Positions 34,972 through 46,199 of a DNA stretch of 64,000 bases are shown here, in pieces. This stretch comes from Pseudoscleropodium purum (Eukaryota; Streptophyta; Bryopsida; Hypnales; Brachytheciaceae): NCBI GenBank assembly GCA_963969395.1, contig OZ017798.1, positions 18,468,173 through 18,532,172 of the forward strand, in the 5' to 3' direction. Every line of letters starts with the position of its first letter. Within the stretch, counting starts at the first letter, position 1. Below the pieces are notes generated by a model. That model had not been told where the DNA came from. It was given only the letters and a program-made list of their open reading frames with translations, and made no database searches. The position numbers were made by a program, and so were the translations under genes.

Positions 34972-37900
34972 CTATTCGCCCTCTAGATTGAACTTCGATG
35001 TCCACCTTATGAAATTGTTTCTTGGTTTTCGGAGAGAAGTCATCGTCCTCTTCACGCTTCCTTTTTTTTTTTTTTTCGGTGATAAATTGACTTCATCTAC
35101 TTTCAAGGTTCTCAAGTTGCTCTCCACACGATCTACCATCGCTTGAACAACTTCATCATCTCCTTTCCCTTGCCATATTGTGAGGCAGTCTCCATCCAAT
35201 AGGAAAGCCTTCCAATGCCCTATAATATCGCCAATGCGCCTATCAAATGCTGTTGCCACATCTACAGATGAATGTCCTGTGCTTATTTGTCCATTTGTAT
35301 CGTAGACAGCACGAACTTTTGCAGCCTCTTCCAACTTCGACAATAGAAGGGCCCTACCTACGAGAGTGTGGTCGTATGCCTTATACTGCTCATCGAACTC
35401 TTTTCCATGGTTCACCTCCACCCAACTGTCTTCTGGTCCTCTCTCTACTTTTTTATCTGGAAAACGAAAGAACTTTTCGTGTTGCAAGCTCCAATGTCCC
35501 TCCATGTTATGACAAAACATTTCACAGGCCCCGTCATCTACGATTCCTCAAGCCCGCAATTCCACCTCTCTATTGTGAGTCATCCACACATCCAAATCCA
35601 ATGGTTGCTGAGATTCCTCGTACAAATCATGCCTCTGTTCATTTGCATTCCACCGGATTGCTTTCCCCCAATGTTGATAATTTTGAAATTTGTACGACGC
35701 TTGATCAAGAGGAAGATTCCAACGATTGTACTCGTGGCCTGGAGGCATAGCTTCCAAGATACCAAATATTTCGTAGAACCTAGCACTCAATGGACTACGA
35801 CACTCAGCACACACCGAACGAATGAGTGATGCTTTCACAATGCAAGTGACATGGAAAGTGTGGCGACATTGGCCCATGGTTACCGCACCTTCCGGTCCAA
35901 AGAGGCCTTGGCAAAGGCTACAACAACCATCCAAGATTGGAGAGGCTGGATCACAAGCATGCACCACTCGCTTGTCTTTCACATTGATGTGTGCTGAAAG
36001 TGTGTTGTAAGGGACCCATCTTTCCTCTACTTCCAAGGCCTAATTGATAGGTGGAGCTTGGTCCTTCTTTGTGTGGTTTAACCACTCAAACATGGCATCC
36101 ATATCTTCCCAACATGTGATCTCCGTATATCCCTTAGAAGGATGTTGGTCAAACATAGTCTTGAACCAACTCAAAGAGCTTTGAATGGCATCGCAATTTT
36201 CATTCGACTCTATTGCCAATGTTTGAAGACTTGCCATTGCTCGAGATACTACAGAGGGTCTATCTTGGAGTCTTTGTACTCATGCTAACCATCAAGACTC
36301 CAAGCCGCTAGATGGCATAAACTTCTTCAAATCCAAGCACAATTGCAATCGATTCAACTCGGATTCAACGATTCCTTTTGCTTCAATTGCCTCCTCCAAT
36401 TTATGCTTCAACTCTTCAAAGTCACAACTCTCCGTTTGCGTCTCCGCATTCACGTAAATAGATGAAAGCTTTTCCATTGATGGTTGTTGTGTCGCTTTTA
36501 ACATGCTCATGTCGTGACTTTCTTATACATTCACAATGGCAGGGTTGTCGCTTGCTTTGGCCTTATCAAAAGAAAGAGAGAGCTTATCTTCACTCTCTTG
36601 AGTCTCTTGACTGTCTCCGAGTACAATCACTGGTGAGATTGCAACCTCACTCGGATTCTTGGAGGTCCCTTGTAATTCTGCAATCCGTTTACGCATCTTC
36701 ATCAACTCCTCCATTTGCCTCGATGATTGTTAATTTAAATGTTCAACCTCACTTTCCGAAGTCTTTAATTTCAACTCCAATACTTTGCACCTTGCTTTCA
36801 CTCCTTCAAGGTCATCAATTTTCTTCTCATATTCCACTAATTGTAGTATGTGAACATCTCTTTCTTCGAAAGGTGGTCCGAAAGTCTTCATGAGATTCTG
36901 AAATGCTATAGCACCTTTCAACATTTCTGGTGCCATGAAAGAAAACTCCTTGACCAAATTCATAAAAGTCGGAGCAACTTTCGCTAAAAATTCAGTTGAC
37001 ATCGTCATCTTGAAAGCTGTATCAAGTATATGTGCAACATTCTTTGGATCTGCAAGTGGACTCATTGGAACAGTAGTAGCACCATTATCGGGGTTCGACG
37101 ATCCGCCTATTTCTTCATGAAGGTTAGCAAACTGAACCGAGAGCTTCAAAAGATTTTCCAATTGTTTTGGATTGGACATGTCTTGCAAGGTTCGATGTAG
37201 TGGACTTGGCAATGACGCTGTAAACGGAAACTCCTCTACTCGTTTTTTACGCTCGGAACTCCATAATGAGGATATATTATCAAACGTCACGCCTTGTCCA
37301 CGAAGCGTATGTACTTTGTCTTCTAAACGTAACGCTGGACTAAATTCAACACCTTGATGCATAGGCGGAGATTTGTAGACCAAACTATCAAAACAATTGT
37401 TGGCTATCAGACTATCAATTGTAGCATTATCCTTTGCCACTTTCTCCGCCAAGACTTCGTTTACTTTACTTTTTGAAGTTTCTCCGCGTTCCGTGCAAAC
37501 CTTGTCTTGGTTTACAAACTCCGTTTGCGTTTGTGCCGCAACATTTGGTGTAAAGGTCAAACGCGTTGGAGCTGTGGAAAAGACTTCACCCTCCTACGCC
37601 TCTACATCTTTCTCCACATCTTTCCCTACATTTTTCGAAGAGCTTTCATTGATTGCTTTTGTTGGAGATTGTACAGACCGTAATTCTTCAACATTTGAGG
37701 CTTTCTTCACACCATCCGTTTTCACCTCAATAGTATTTTTTAATACTTTTTCTGTTTCTCCCTCTGAATTGTACAAGTCGAGAATGTCCTTTTGATTGGC
37801 TTCAAGTAGAAGTGGGCAAGCTGTTGTTGTTGGAAACGTGCTCCAATCGATATTGCGCTCTAATATAAGTTCGGCGTAAACCATACACGCCACGCTATAA

Positions 37901-38259
37901 TTAATATAGCCTTTGCTTCTGCGCTTGTTTCCGAATAGAACACACCACACCTCCTCAGATCGATGGACAAAATGTTTGTTGTTGCAAGTCCATGGTTTAT
38001 AACAAAAATTCCGTGTATGACTCTTGTGCGACTCCTAAGGCCACAACTTGTCAATGTGGTACATTTTAACATAGGTCTTGCACATTTTTGATGTCCAATA
38101 CTCCGCATCTTCATCTTCCCACCCGCTCTCTGCTTTAATTGTATGGTCATTTAAAATGTCAAGCCGAAGGTCATGTGTAGCCCCCTTCACTTTGCTCTTT
38201 TTCTTGACTTCGCTTCCCGGAGTCACCCCATCTATATTTCGATCACCTTCGTCGTTCAT
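34972..38259 (-). pseudogene. RING-finger coiled-coil protein of the hAT-like element (eight internal stops)
   Basis: One continuous reading frame of 1,096 codons from ATG 38259 to TAG 34972-34974. It is interrupted by TAG 38035, TAG 37594, TAA 36730, TAA 36523, TGA 36292, TGA 36280, TAG 36040 and TGA 35548, with no frameshift. Order: an N-terminal region shared with the protein at 41625 (MCKTYVKMYHIDKLW; MVYAELILERNIDW); an acidic/polar linker; coiled coils (about 36900-36300); then a RING-type finger at 35800-35925 (CSLC, then QCRHTFHVTC, then CAEC); and a basic C-terminal tail (SPKKKKKG). A RING finger suggests ubiquitin-ligase-like binding. That role is inferred and this copy looks inactive. 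Confidence 0.7.
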
Positions 38260-38469
38260 GATTGTCAATTGGATTCAATGACCAATTGAAGTGAATAAAA
38301 AAATCTCACGTGATAGTCAAAAGTGATGGCATCAACTGTAACACAGTAACAAAAGATAGAAGACCCCAACTCTCCACCCCGTAGAAGCAACTAGCGCATA
38401 AAGCAATAGTAGCACATCCAACTTGGCACCGAAGGAGAATTGAAGTGAGAAGAAATGAAAGTCACTCCA

Positions 38470-38695
38470 CCCTTATAGCCGTCCGCCGCCGGACCTGCCC
38501 CGAACCGCGCGAACCGACGACATCCACTTCGGCAGCGGACGCGCCGTCCGCCCGTCGCCCCGTCCAACTACCACGTCCGACCACCACGTCCGCCCGGACT
38601 GTCCGCACTGTCCGCCTTCCAACGCCGTCCGCGCTTTGTACACGCTGACCGCCCCACTTAAACACTAACCGCCGACGGCGTCCGCCCAGCTGTCT
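38470..38695 (-). promoter_or_regulatory. GC-rich motif island upstream of the RING-finger gene
   Basis: Tightly packed GTCCGCC, CGTCCG and related words over about 220 bp of CpG-rich sequence, about 210 bp upstream of ATG 38259. The same motif fills the element ends and precedes the other two genes. Probable promoter or DNA-binding-protein array. Confidence 0.7.
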
Positions 38696-38699
38696 ATTG

Positions 38700-41130
38700 G
38701 TGCATCCTATGAAGCCATTATTATTCAAAAAGAGCGGTAACATTTCAAAAATAAAACAGCCTAATAATCATTGCTAAATGAGGATCAATGTAATTGATTT
38801 ATCATTTTTTTTTTAAAAAAATGTAAACCCTAAACCCTATACCCTAATTACTCTAAACCTTTTCTTTTCTCCCCTAAATTGTTTTATGAATGAGGGGAAT
38901 GTGATTAAGTTCAATATGTTTGGATTATTTACTTATATTATCCTTCTAAATAGGTTTTGAGCAGATCTGAAGATGGTGGGAATTTTTTTAAAGTTCATTA
39001 GGAAATCAAATGTTTTGCAGAAATAATCAATTCCTTTTTTATCGTAAGCAAATGAAATTTTTAAGAAAGGCCCCAATACGTAATTAGAATAACAGTTTAA
39101 TGGATTTCAACCTCATGATATTTAATGAAAGGTTGTGATTTCTAATTAGAAGTGCATCACAATCTTCAAATGAACATCAAGTCTTTCATATTTTTTAATG
39201 AAATTTTGATTAGATTTGAAAACAAAGAAAAAGAATCAATGTTTTAACTTTCAAATCACGTATGGCTATATTTTTCCTTAAAAACATAGAAAAATTCGTT
39301 ACTTGAGTTGGTTGAGTAGAATACATTATACACTTATACATGTGCTATATTTATTTTGAAGGGTAATTCCAATATTCTTATTTCAGATGTTTTTAAATAT
39401 TAATTTTAAAAAAGAGGATTCATTGTTTAAAGATCTAAAAAATTGACAAATATAATTTCTATTATAAATAGGAATTGAATTCGGAATTCGAATTTTGAAA
39501 TGATTCAAAATTTCAAATGAACAAGATATTGATTATAAAATATTTCTTTGTTTGAGTTTTCAAAATGAATTCACAAAACAATTGCAAACTTTTGAACTTA
39601 GGTATATGGTATTGTTTTTGGTTTGTACTTTGTAGAGTATAATACATTAATACTTCAATTTTAATCCTAAATAAATGAATGAACTCCACATGAATGAAAT
39701 GTTTCTATGTATTGCACAAAGATTTCTACCAATTACTATGATAATTAAATACATTATTACATTTCATAAAATATTCTACATAGAAAGAAAAAATCATTTC
39801 AGTTTTCAATCATGATAAACGATGTCTTCTACTCTTTCTGTTATATGTTCATTTTGTATAACGTGTACATTGTACAATCTTTGAGAGCAGGGTAGTTCAT
39901 TTTTCATTTTTGGCTCTCATTGAAATAGAAAATATATTTGTGTTAATGTGTTTGGATTTTGAAATCATTATGTATTCTACGGTCTTGCAAGAATGCATCT
40001 TGCTCCTTCCTTTGAATCCTTTTGATATTTTCTTTTTTTTCCTTTGCTTTCTGTCTCGTAGGGCTCTTGTTCTCTTGTTCTCTTCATTTGACCAGCCTAT
40101 TTGGCTTGGCTCTTAGTTTTTGTTTTTTTTAATGCAATGGTTTATGCATATGTTATAAAATATATATATTATTTATTTAAAATTAATATATTGATGAACA
40201 AACGCATAAATGCATTCAATGCTTTCACATTTAAAGTTATAAATCTATCATAAATCACTCTTGCAAATTTGAATGATTGAATCAAAAATTTGAAATTGTA
40301 ATTACAAGAGCTTTCAATTCAATCAATTGCATAAATCATAAATGTTGAAATGCAACTCGTATGAGTTTAACATCTATGAAGATTAATTCATGTCATCCAC
40401 ATGCAATTTTCGAATTTAATAAAATGCAATTGAGTACTTCAATTTCTTTCTTTCCAATTCCCCAAGTAACATTCACTTCATATCTTTCTCTATTTGTTTA
40501 TCTGTTTTTTGGGAACAAATGGAGAAACCATCTTTGTCTATATTTGCACATGCACTCTTATTTGATTGATGAAGAATAGATCTATGAAATATATAATCAT
40601 TGATTTGTTCATGTTGATTTATCTAATATATTTTATATATGTATATATATTTATATATATATATATATATATCATTAAAGGAGTATGGAAGACAAGATTG
40701 ATAGATTGTGTTCAAATGTTGTTGATTTTGAAATGATTTAGTACTATATCATTTATAAGAATATTATAATAGTGTTATGTTATAATATTCCTAAAACAAT
40801 TGTAACAAATATTAAAATACATGCTAAGTTAGGTTTGTTAGCCTACCAATTGTTCATTAATAGACATAATTGAGTAGCCCCCTTAAATGAAACATTCAAT
40901 ATCTAATATCTTACAATCCAAATGGTGGATTTGTCTAAAAATTTTTCCACATCTTTTCCAACTAATTTACTACAAGATCCTACGGTTACATATGCCCCAA
41001 AGAATTTTTCTTCTAAGACTTGGTATTTGCACTACTAATGGCAGTTTTGAAGTGTTTTTAGTGAAAAGAACTTTAGGGGTTAAACATCTATACCGTGAGA
41101 TTTTGAAAAAAGAACAATTTGCTTCATTGG
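38700..41130. other. AT-rich internal spacer of the hAT-like element
   Basis: About 2.4 kb of very AT-rich DNA between the divergent gene units. It has a TA dinucleotide run around 40630-40672 and a telomere-like AAACCCTAAACCC at 38824. Only short chance frames occur. I see no nested element ends. Confidence 0.55.
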
Positions 41131-41149
41131 GTTTAGGGTTTAAGGTGAG

Positions 41150-41480
41150 CCATCTGCCCTGTCCGCCCGATCCGGTGTCCGCCTTGTCCGCCCCGTCCGC
41201 TCCGATATCTGTCCGCCCCATTCTCCATCTGCCCTGTTCGCCCGATCTAGAGTCCGCCTCGTCCGTCCCGATACCCGTCCGCCCTGTCCGTCCGATCCGG
41301 CGTTTGCCCTGTTCGCCCGATTACGACCGTCCGATTGACACGCGGACTGATGTGATCCGCATGATGTGGACGTCTGCCTTGGAGCATCTGCATATATATA
41401 TGAGGAGGCGGACGGCTCATTCCGAACAATCGTTCTTTTTTGGAGTGGGCGGACCAGTGCATTGGAAGCTCTGCGCGCCC
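41150..41480 (+). promoter_or_regulatory. GC-rich motif island upstream of the Gly/Ser/Tyr-rich gene
   Basis: Repeated CTGTCCGCCCGATC, CGTCCGCC and CCGATCCGG-type units ending about 145 bp before ATG 41625. The same motif family as the other islands, in an otherwise AT-rich region. Confidence 0.7.
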
Positions 41481-41624
41481 CTTCCGCTTTGAGTGAACGA
41501 TTGTTGTGGCATTGTTACAAATTTTCACAAAGTTCACGTTTGTAAAATTTTAATTAATTAATTAAATCAAAATTTTGGTTCTTAAGCTTTCTAATTGTTT
41601 CATTCTCTTTGCTTCGGCTTCATC

Positions 41625-42887
41625 ATGCCGAAAGATAGAACACCCAAAAAAAGTAGTCGAAAGGGAAGACCCCAATTGTTCGATTGGGATGCTTGGGCCG
41701 ATCCATTGTGCGTGGGTGAACCGAGATGGGAAGAGGAACCAACAAGAGTGTGGGATTGCTCAATTTGCAAGAAGTATGTAAAAATGACTCACATTCAAAA
41801 ACTTTGGCGACGTGAACGTGTAGAGCACCAAGCGCCACGTTGGGAAGAACAAATGTCTACGTGCTAAAGTGAGCACTTCAAACAACGATACACACAAGTG
41901 CATCGAGTTCTTGGCATTAAAAGTGCCAAACCAAATATAATGAATTATAATGTTATGGCAATGGTTTGGGCAGAGATTGTACTCCACAAGGACATGGACT
42001 AGCGTACTGCTACAGGTCGCAATGTAAAGAACTATACGCTCACGGATGCCGTTATAGATACATAGTGGAGGGGCATAAGCGATTGCATGCCAGAGTGGTC
42101 TAATCGAGGTTATCTACAACAACCTTCAATTGTTCTACGAGATGCTAAAGATGCGTGGACAGATGACGATGATGACAATGATATGCAAGCGCCTGTCATA
42201 TTTGGAGTTAGGCACAAGCGGGTAGAAGAACGAGAACGAATTGAATTCGAACAACAAATGCAAGAGGCAACACGCAGAAGCCTTTAAGATCGTGGACGGC
42301 AAGATAGACATAGTGGGTTCTACGGACATGAACATGGAACGCGAGAATCTGAATAAGGAAAAGGTGGTTCATACTCTGGTTACGATCCTCAAAATAGATA
42401 TGAAGGTGGAAGAGGAAGCTATGGATCCATGCATTATGGTGGTTCAAGTGTAGTTGGTTCTCATTATGGCACTTCCCCTTAAATTGGCTCTCAAAGTGGA
42501 GCAGGTAGCTATGGCAACACGCTCTATGGTAGGTTTAGTGGATCTGGTTCATATTATACTACGTCCACTCAAGTGGGCTCCAAAGGTAGTGGAGGAAGCC
42601 ATATAACCTCGCAGTATAGTTGCTCTCTTCACGGAAGCGCCCAATACTATCCAGGATCAACTAGAAGTGATTCATACGGGCATCATGGGACCTCTTATTA
42701 TGGGGCTTCAAATGAAAGAGGATCAGAGCCTACTACTTCGGTTCCTCCTCCTACTTTTGGAGGTTCAAACTATGGACAAGGAGGTGCACCGAGTGGATAT
42801 TACGGAAACTACGGAGGTGGTCCGTTCATTGGAGTACAAAGAAGAGGCAGCGGTCAACAATTTGAGTCCGATTCAGATTTCGAATAA
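41625..42887 (+). pseudogene. Gly/Ser/Tyr-rich low-complexity protein of the hAT-like element (six internal stops)
   Basis: A 421-codon frame from ATG 41625 to TAA 42885-42887. It is interrupted by TAA 41865, TAG 42000, TAG 42063, TAA 42285, TAA 42354 and TAA 42480, with no frameshift. The N-terminal part (VWDCSICKKYVKMTHIQKLW; MAMVWAEIVLHKDMD) matches the start of the RING-finger gene product in the same element, including a Cys-x2-Cys pair that may bind zinc. The middle is acidic (DDDDDN) and charged. The last ~175 codons are dominated by Gly, Ser and Tyr (GGRGSYGS, GYYGNYGGGPF), like prion-like/FUS-type low-complexity domains. No known enzyme motif. DNA or nucleic-acid binding is a guess. 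Confidence 0.65.
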
Positions 42888-43484
42888 AAAAACATGCAAG
42901 TATATAGTGAGCATGTATTTGCTCCATTTTCTCATTTTTACTCTCATGACAAGTATAGAGCACTAGATTGGTAGAAGTAGTACAAAATTTTAAATGAATA
43001 GAACAATTTTGAACAACAATTTTGTTCACTTTTTCAAAAAGTGTTGTGTAATAATGTACACCAAGTATGTATGTAGGCAAGCATATTGTTGAAGACATCA
43101 TTGTATTATTTTATAATAGCGTTGATGTATAAGGCTATAAGCAACTTTGATAAATAATAAAAATATGAAGAAGAAATGTAACTTTGTAAGAGACATATTA
43201 TGTCTATTTTTGAATTTAGCATTCGAGGTTAAATATGTACTAGCATGGTGTGTATTTTGAAATTATTGTTGTGTGTTTATTACATTTAAAAACTCGTAAG
43301 TGGTATAAATGTATTTCTAATTAATTTATGAAAGATTGAATTATTTGAATATTTGAAATTTTTTTATTTTTCATTCAACGATTGCTAAAAACTAAAATGA
43401 TTTCTTATTGGTATGAAGAAATGCCGAAATTAGACAATTAGTGGTTCTTCTTTAGATTCTATTTTCAAATATGGAAAATAAATC

Positions 43485-43910
43485 AGATCGGGCGGACGCT
43501 TGATTTGTCCGCCCGTGGCCGTCCAATTGGGCGGACGGGGCTCGAGGGTTTCGGGGAGGTGGATGGCTGATGTGTCCGCCACCTGCGGCCCGTCCGATTG
43601 GGCGGACGGTTTGGGGCCGTCCACCGCTGCCCGTCGGATCGGGCGGACGCGGTTGTAGGGTTTCGAGGAGGCGGACGGCCGATGCGTCTGCCAGTTGTGG
43701 GCCGTCCGATTGGGTGGACGATTTGGGGCCGTCCGCTACTGCCCGTCGGATCAGGCGGACGCCAAATTTGTCCGCCCGTGGCCGTCCAATCGGGCAGATG
43801 GGGCTCGAGGGTTTCGGAGAGGCGAACGGCCGATGCGTCCGCCACCCCCGGCCCGTCCAATCGGGCGGACGGTTGGGGCTATCTAATGGGGCGGACGGGC
43901 CGTCTACATT
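43485..43910 (+). promoter_or_regulatory. GC-rich motif island upstream of the kinase-like gene
   Basis: Longest island. It is built from imperfect palindromic units such as GTCCAATTGGGCGGAC and GTCCGATTGGGCGGAC, arranged with GGGCTCGAGGGTTTCGG spacers in a partly tandem pattern. It ends about 190 bp before ATG 44103. Confidence 0.75.
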
Positions 43911-44102
43911 GTCACTTTTGCTTTATCCCTTGTGAATACAAGGTGGAGCGGAGAGCTTGGTGGTTCATCCTCTATTGGCTCCTTTCCGAAACAAGGCAAG
44001 AGTGGTTTATTGGGGCCCCCTTGTTGCCAATTTTTTGGACACTTGCGCGTGAATTCAATTTTAAATTAAAAAATTTGATCGATATCAGTTTCATTTGTCA
44101 CG

Positions 44103-45596
44103 ATGCCGAACGGGAAGAAGAAGGTTGCGAAGCTAAAACATGGAGAGGGACCATCAAACTTGGAGGTAGCTCGCCAAAGTCCTTCGGAAGAATGCAAGAA
44201 ATTCATGATTGAGCACTTCGTTCAATTTTATGAATCGGAAACAACATTGTCTTTAGACAATAAGTACATCAGATATCAAGAGGAGTGCGTGTCTAAATTC
44301 AAGGTAGACATGATACATATGTTGTTGGATGCATTGAATGTGGCGAAGTGGGATGACGAAATGCATAAAACGCACTTCACCAAATGTTTGGAGAACAAGG
44401 TTCATGACGCTTTGTGGAATTCCAAAGTCATTTTGGTTAAATATGGCAAGGAATATCGACTCTATGACGCCCAGTTTGAAGAAGTGATTCTGAAAGCGGA
44501 CTTATTTAGAGGGCGATGTGCTCCATTCACCAAAAAGCACAATCGAGTTGGTTCAATTGGTTGGTGGAAAAGCAATGATGGAGTTGCTGAAGCGGAAAGG
44601 ACCAAATGGCACCTCATAGCACTTCCAGATACATTACGCGTGATTGCTGTTGATGATAGAACGATGAGAGGTGGATATGCAACGATTCGAAAAGTTCGTA
44701 TTGAAGGATGTCCAGGAATACTTCCTTATTGGGAGTTTGCAGCAAAGAAATCCATTCACCACCAAACTCGACCCGATCTTACAAAGTTAGAACATCAAAA
44801 CGAATCAATGGTTGTTTGAATTCTACACGGGGGTGTGATACGGTTTGCTACGGTGCACAGAACGACGTGTGAAGGTTATGCGTATTGGTGGAATGGTGGA
44901 ATTCTTCGACAAATGTTGAATATGGATAAGGACTATCCAGACAACATTCAAATCCGTTTGATGTATACAAATGCAACTGAAGAGGAGGTTGTAAAAGCTC
45001 ACCGTTTAGGGCGATATCGGAAGAAGCGCACGGAGTTGACATGGGCGTTTATGCATATAATGTATGCAGTGCATCTTGCTGGACATTTGCACAATAATCT
45101 TTTTCCAGACATCATCTTGTTGCATTTTCCAAAAGATGAGTCACGTGTGTACATTGGAGTTTGCGATTGGAGCATGACCACCTTAGCTTCTCAGCCAATG
45201 AAGTCTTTGTACACATTCACATCAGCAGATGAGATGAAACAGACTCTGCAGAGGAGATGGTGGATGGATCCACGTATTGCATATTTGCATAAAGCAGGTG
45301 CAGATGTGGAAGTCATTCCAATGTATTTAGGTAAGTCAGAAGAGTATGCCATTCGAAAAATTGCTCGGCGGATGAATGGAAACAATATGTTAGAGGCGTA
45401 TTTCAATTTGCTACTTAAAACACCTAGTGCGACACAATTTGCCTTTCATAACTTTGCAAAAGTATTTTATGCTTACTTGAAGCGCATTTCTTCGAAGACT
45501 GACGATGAAAATACTAGTTTGGCCCATGTGATTACGCGATTTTCTAATACATATCGTTGGCCGATGCCAGATGAACATTTTTGCCATTTATATTAG
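44103..45596 (+). pseudogene. Protein-kinase-like protein of the hAT-like element (one internal TGA)
   Basis: A 498-codon frame from ATG 44103 to TAG 45594-45596, with a single in-frame TGA at 44817-44819. The N-terminal ~170 codons are unrecognised. The rest has the layout of a eukaryotic protein kinase: glycine-loop-like GGYATIRKVRI (190-200), Ala-Ala-Lys-Lys (213-216) in the place of the ATP-binding lysine, YWWNGGILRQML in the hinge region, AVHLAGHLHNNLFPDIILLHF (324-342) where the HRD catalytic loop belongs, and IGVCDWSM where DFG belongs. The HRD aspartate is not in its usual form and DFG is DWS, so this is probably a pseudokinase or a very diverged kinase. The kinase relationship is inferred from pattern order. 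The nonsense codon falls inside the N-lobe. Confidence 0.65.
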
Positions 45597-45599
45597 ATT

Positions 45600-45995
45600 G
45601 GTAGTGCAGAAGTAGTAGTTGAATAGGTTATATAGGCATTAAAAATTAGTTTAGAAATATAGAGTTGGAATGAAAAAAATTATATGTGCAATTAGCCAAA
45701 TGTGCACAATGTATGGTATTCTATATTAAATTCAATACATTTTGTCCATATTGATTATGTTTGTATTTGTGTTGATCTTGATTTTTTAAATAATATATAT
45801 ATATATATTTGAAGTCACAAACTTTTTTAGTTTGCCTTCTGAAAATGAATTCGAATTTTTTCATAGTTCCAAGACTATCATGGACTCATGGTCAAACTTT
45901 ATAATCTTTCAACTTATAAGAGACATTATTTTAATAACAAATCGCGAACCATTGCACTTCATTTAACATTTAATTGTTTAAAGATTAAGGGAGTG
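45600..45995. other. AT-rich 3' region of the kinase-like gene
   Basis: Contains TATATATATATA around 45798 and AT-rich 3'-UTR-like sequence. No further gene. Confidence 0.5.
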
Positions 45996-45999
45996 ACCG

Positions 46000-46175
46000 C
46001 GAGGCAGTTTGGGTAGGGCGGTCGAGGGAAATAGGGCCGTCAAAGCGGACAGGGCGGACGGGCAGGGCGGACAGACGGGACGGTCCCGGCGGACGCTGCG
46101 TCCGTCGGGACCGCGAATGTCAACGGATGCTACGGACACAGCGTTCGCGTCTCGAACATCTGGACGTTGTGTCAA
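46000..46175 (-). repeat. Right terminal GC-rich motif island of the hAT-like element
   Basis: GGGCGGACGGGC-type words, GGACGCTGCGTCC and TTGTGTCAACC leading to the terminus. In reverse complement it parallels the left end, including the palindrome at matching distance. Confidence 0.85.
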
Positions 46176-46199
46176 CCGTGTTGATTAGGTTGTTAATCA

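Larger units (their letters stand above)
34407..46180 (+). mobile_element. 11.8-kb hAT-like element carrying three cargo genes
   Basis: It begins CAGGGTTGAC and ends GTCAACCGTG, 10-bp inverted termini with one mismatch. A perfect 8-bp target duplication TTGATTAG flanks it (34399-34406 and 46181-46188); together with the CAGGG start this is typical of hAT elements. The palindrome GGACGC-A/T-GCGTCC sits at almost the same distance inside both ends (34481-34493 and 46091-46103). Three long frames are present (minus 38259-34972; plus 41625-42887; plus 44103-45596), each behind a GC-rich motif island. No hAT transposase signature is visible, so it is presumably mobilised in trans. Its size of 11,774 bp is large for this superfamily. 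Confidence 0.88.

Noticed and set aside
34972..45596. Alternative genetic code to explain the internal stops
   Set aside because: All three stop codons occur inside the frames, while neighbouring host genes end normally in TAA, TAG or TGA. A nuclear plant genome with reassigned stops is not plausible.
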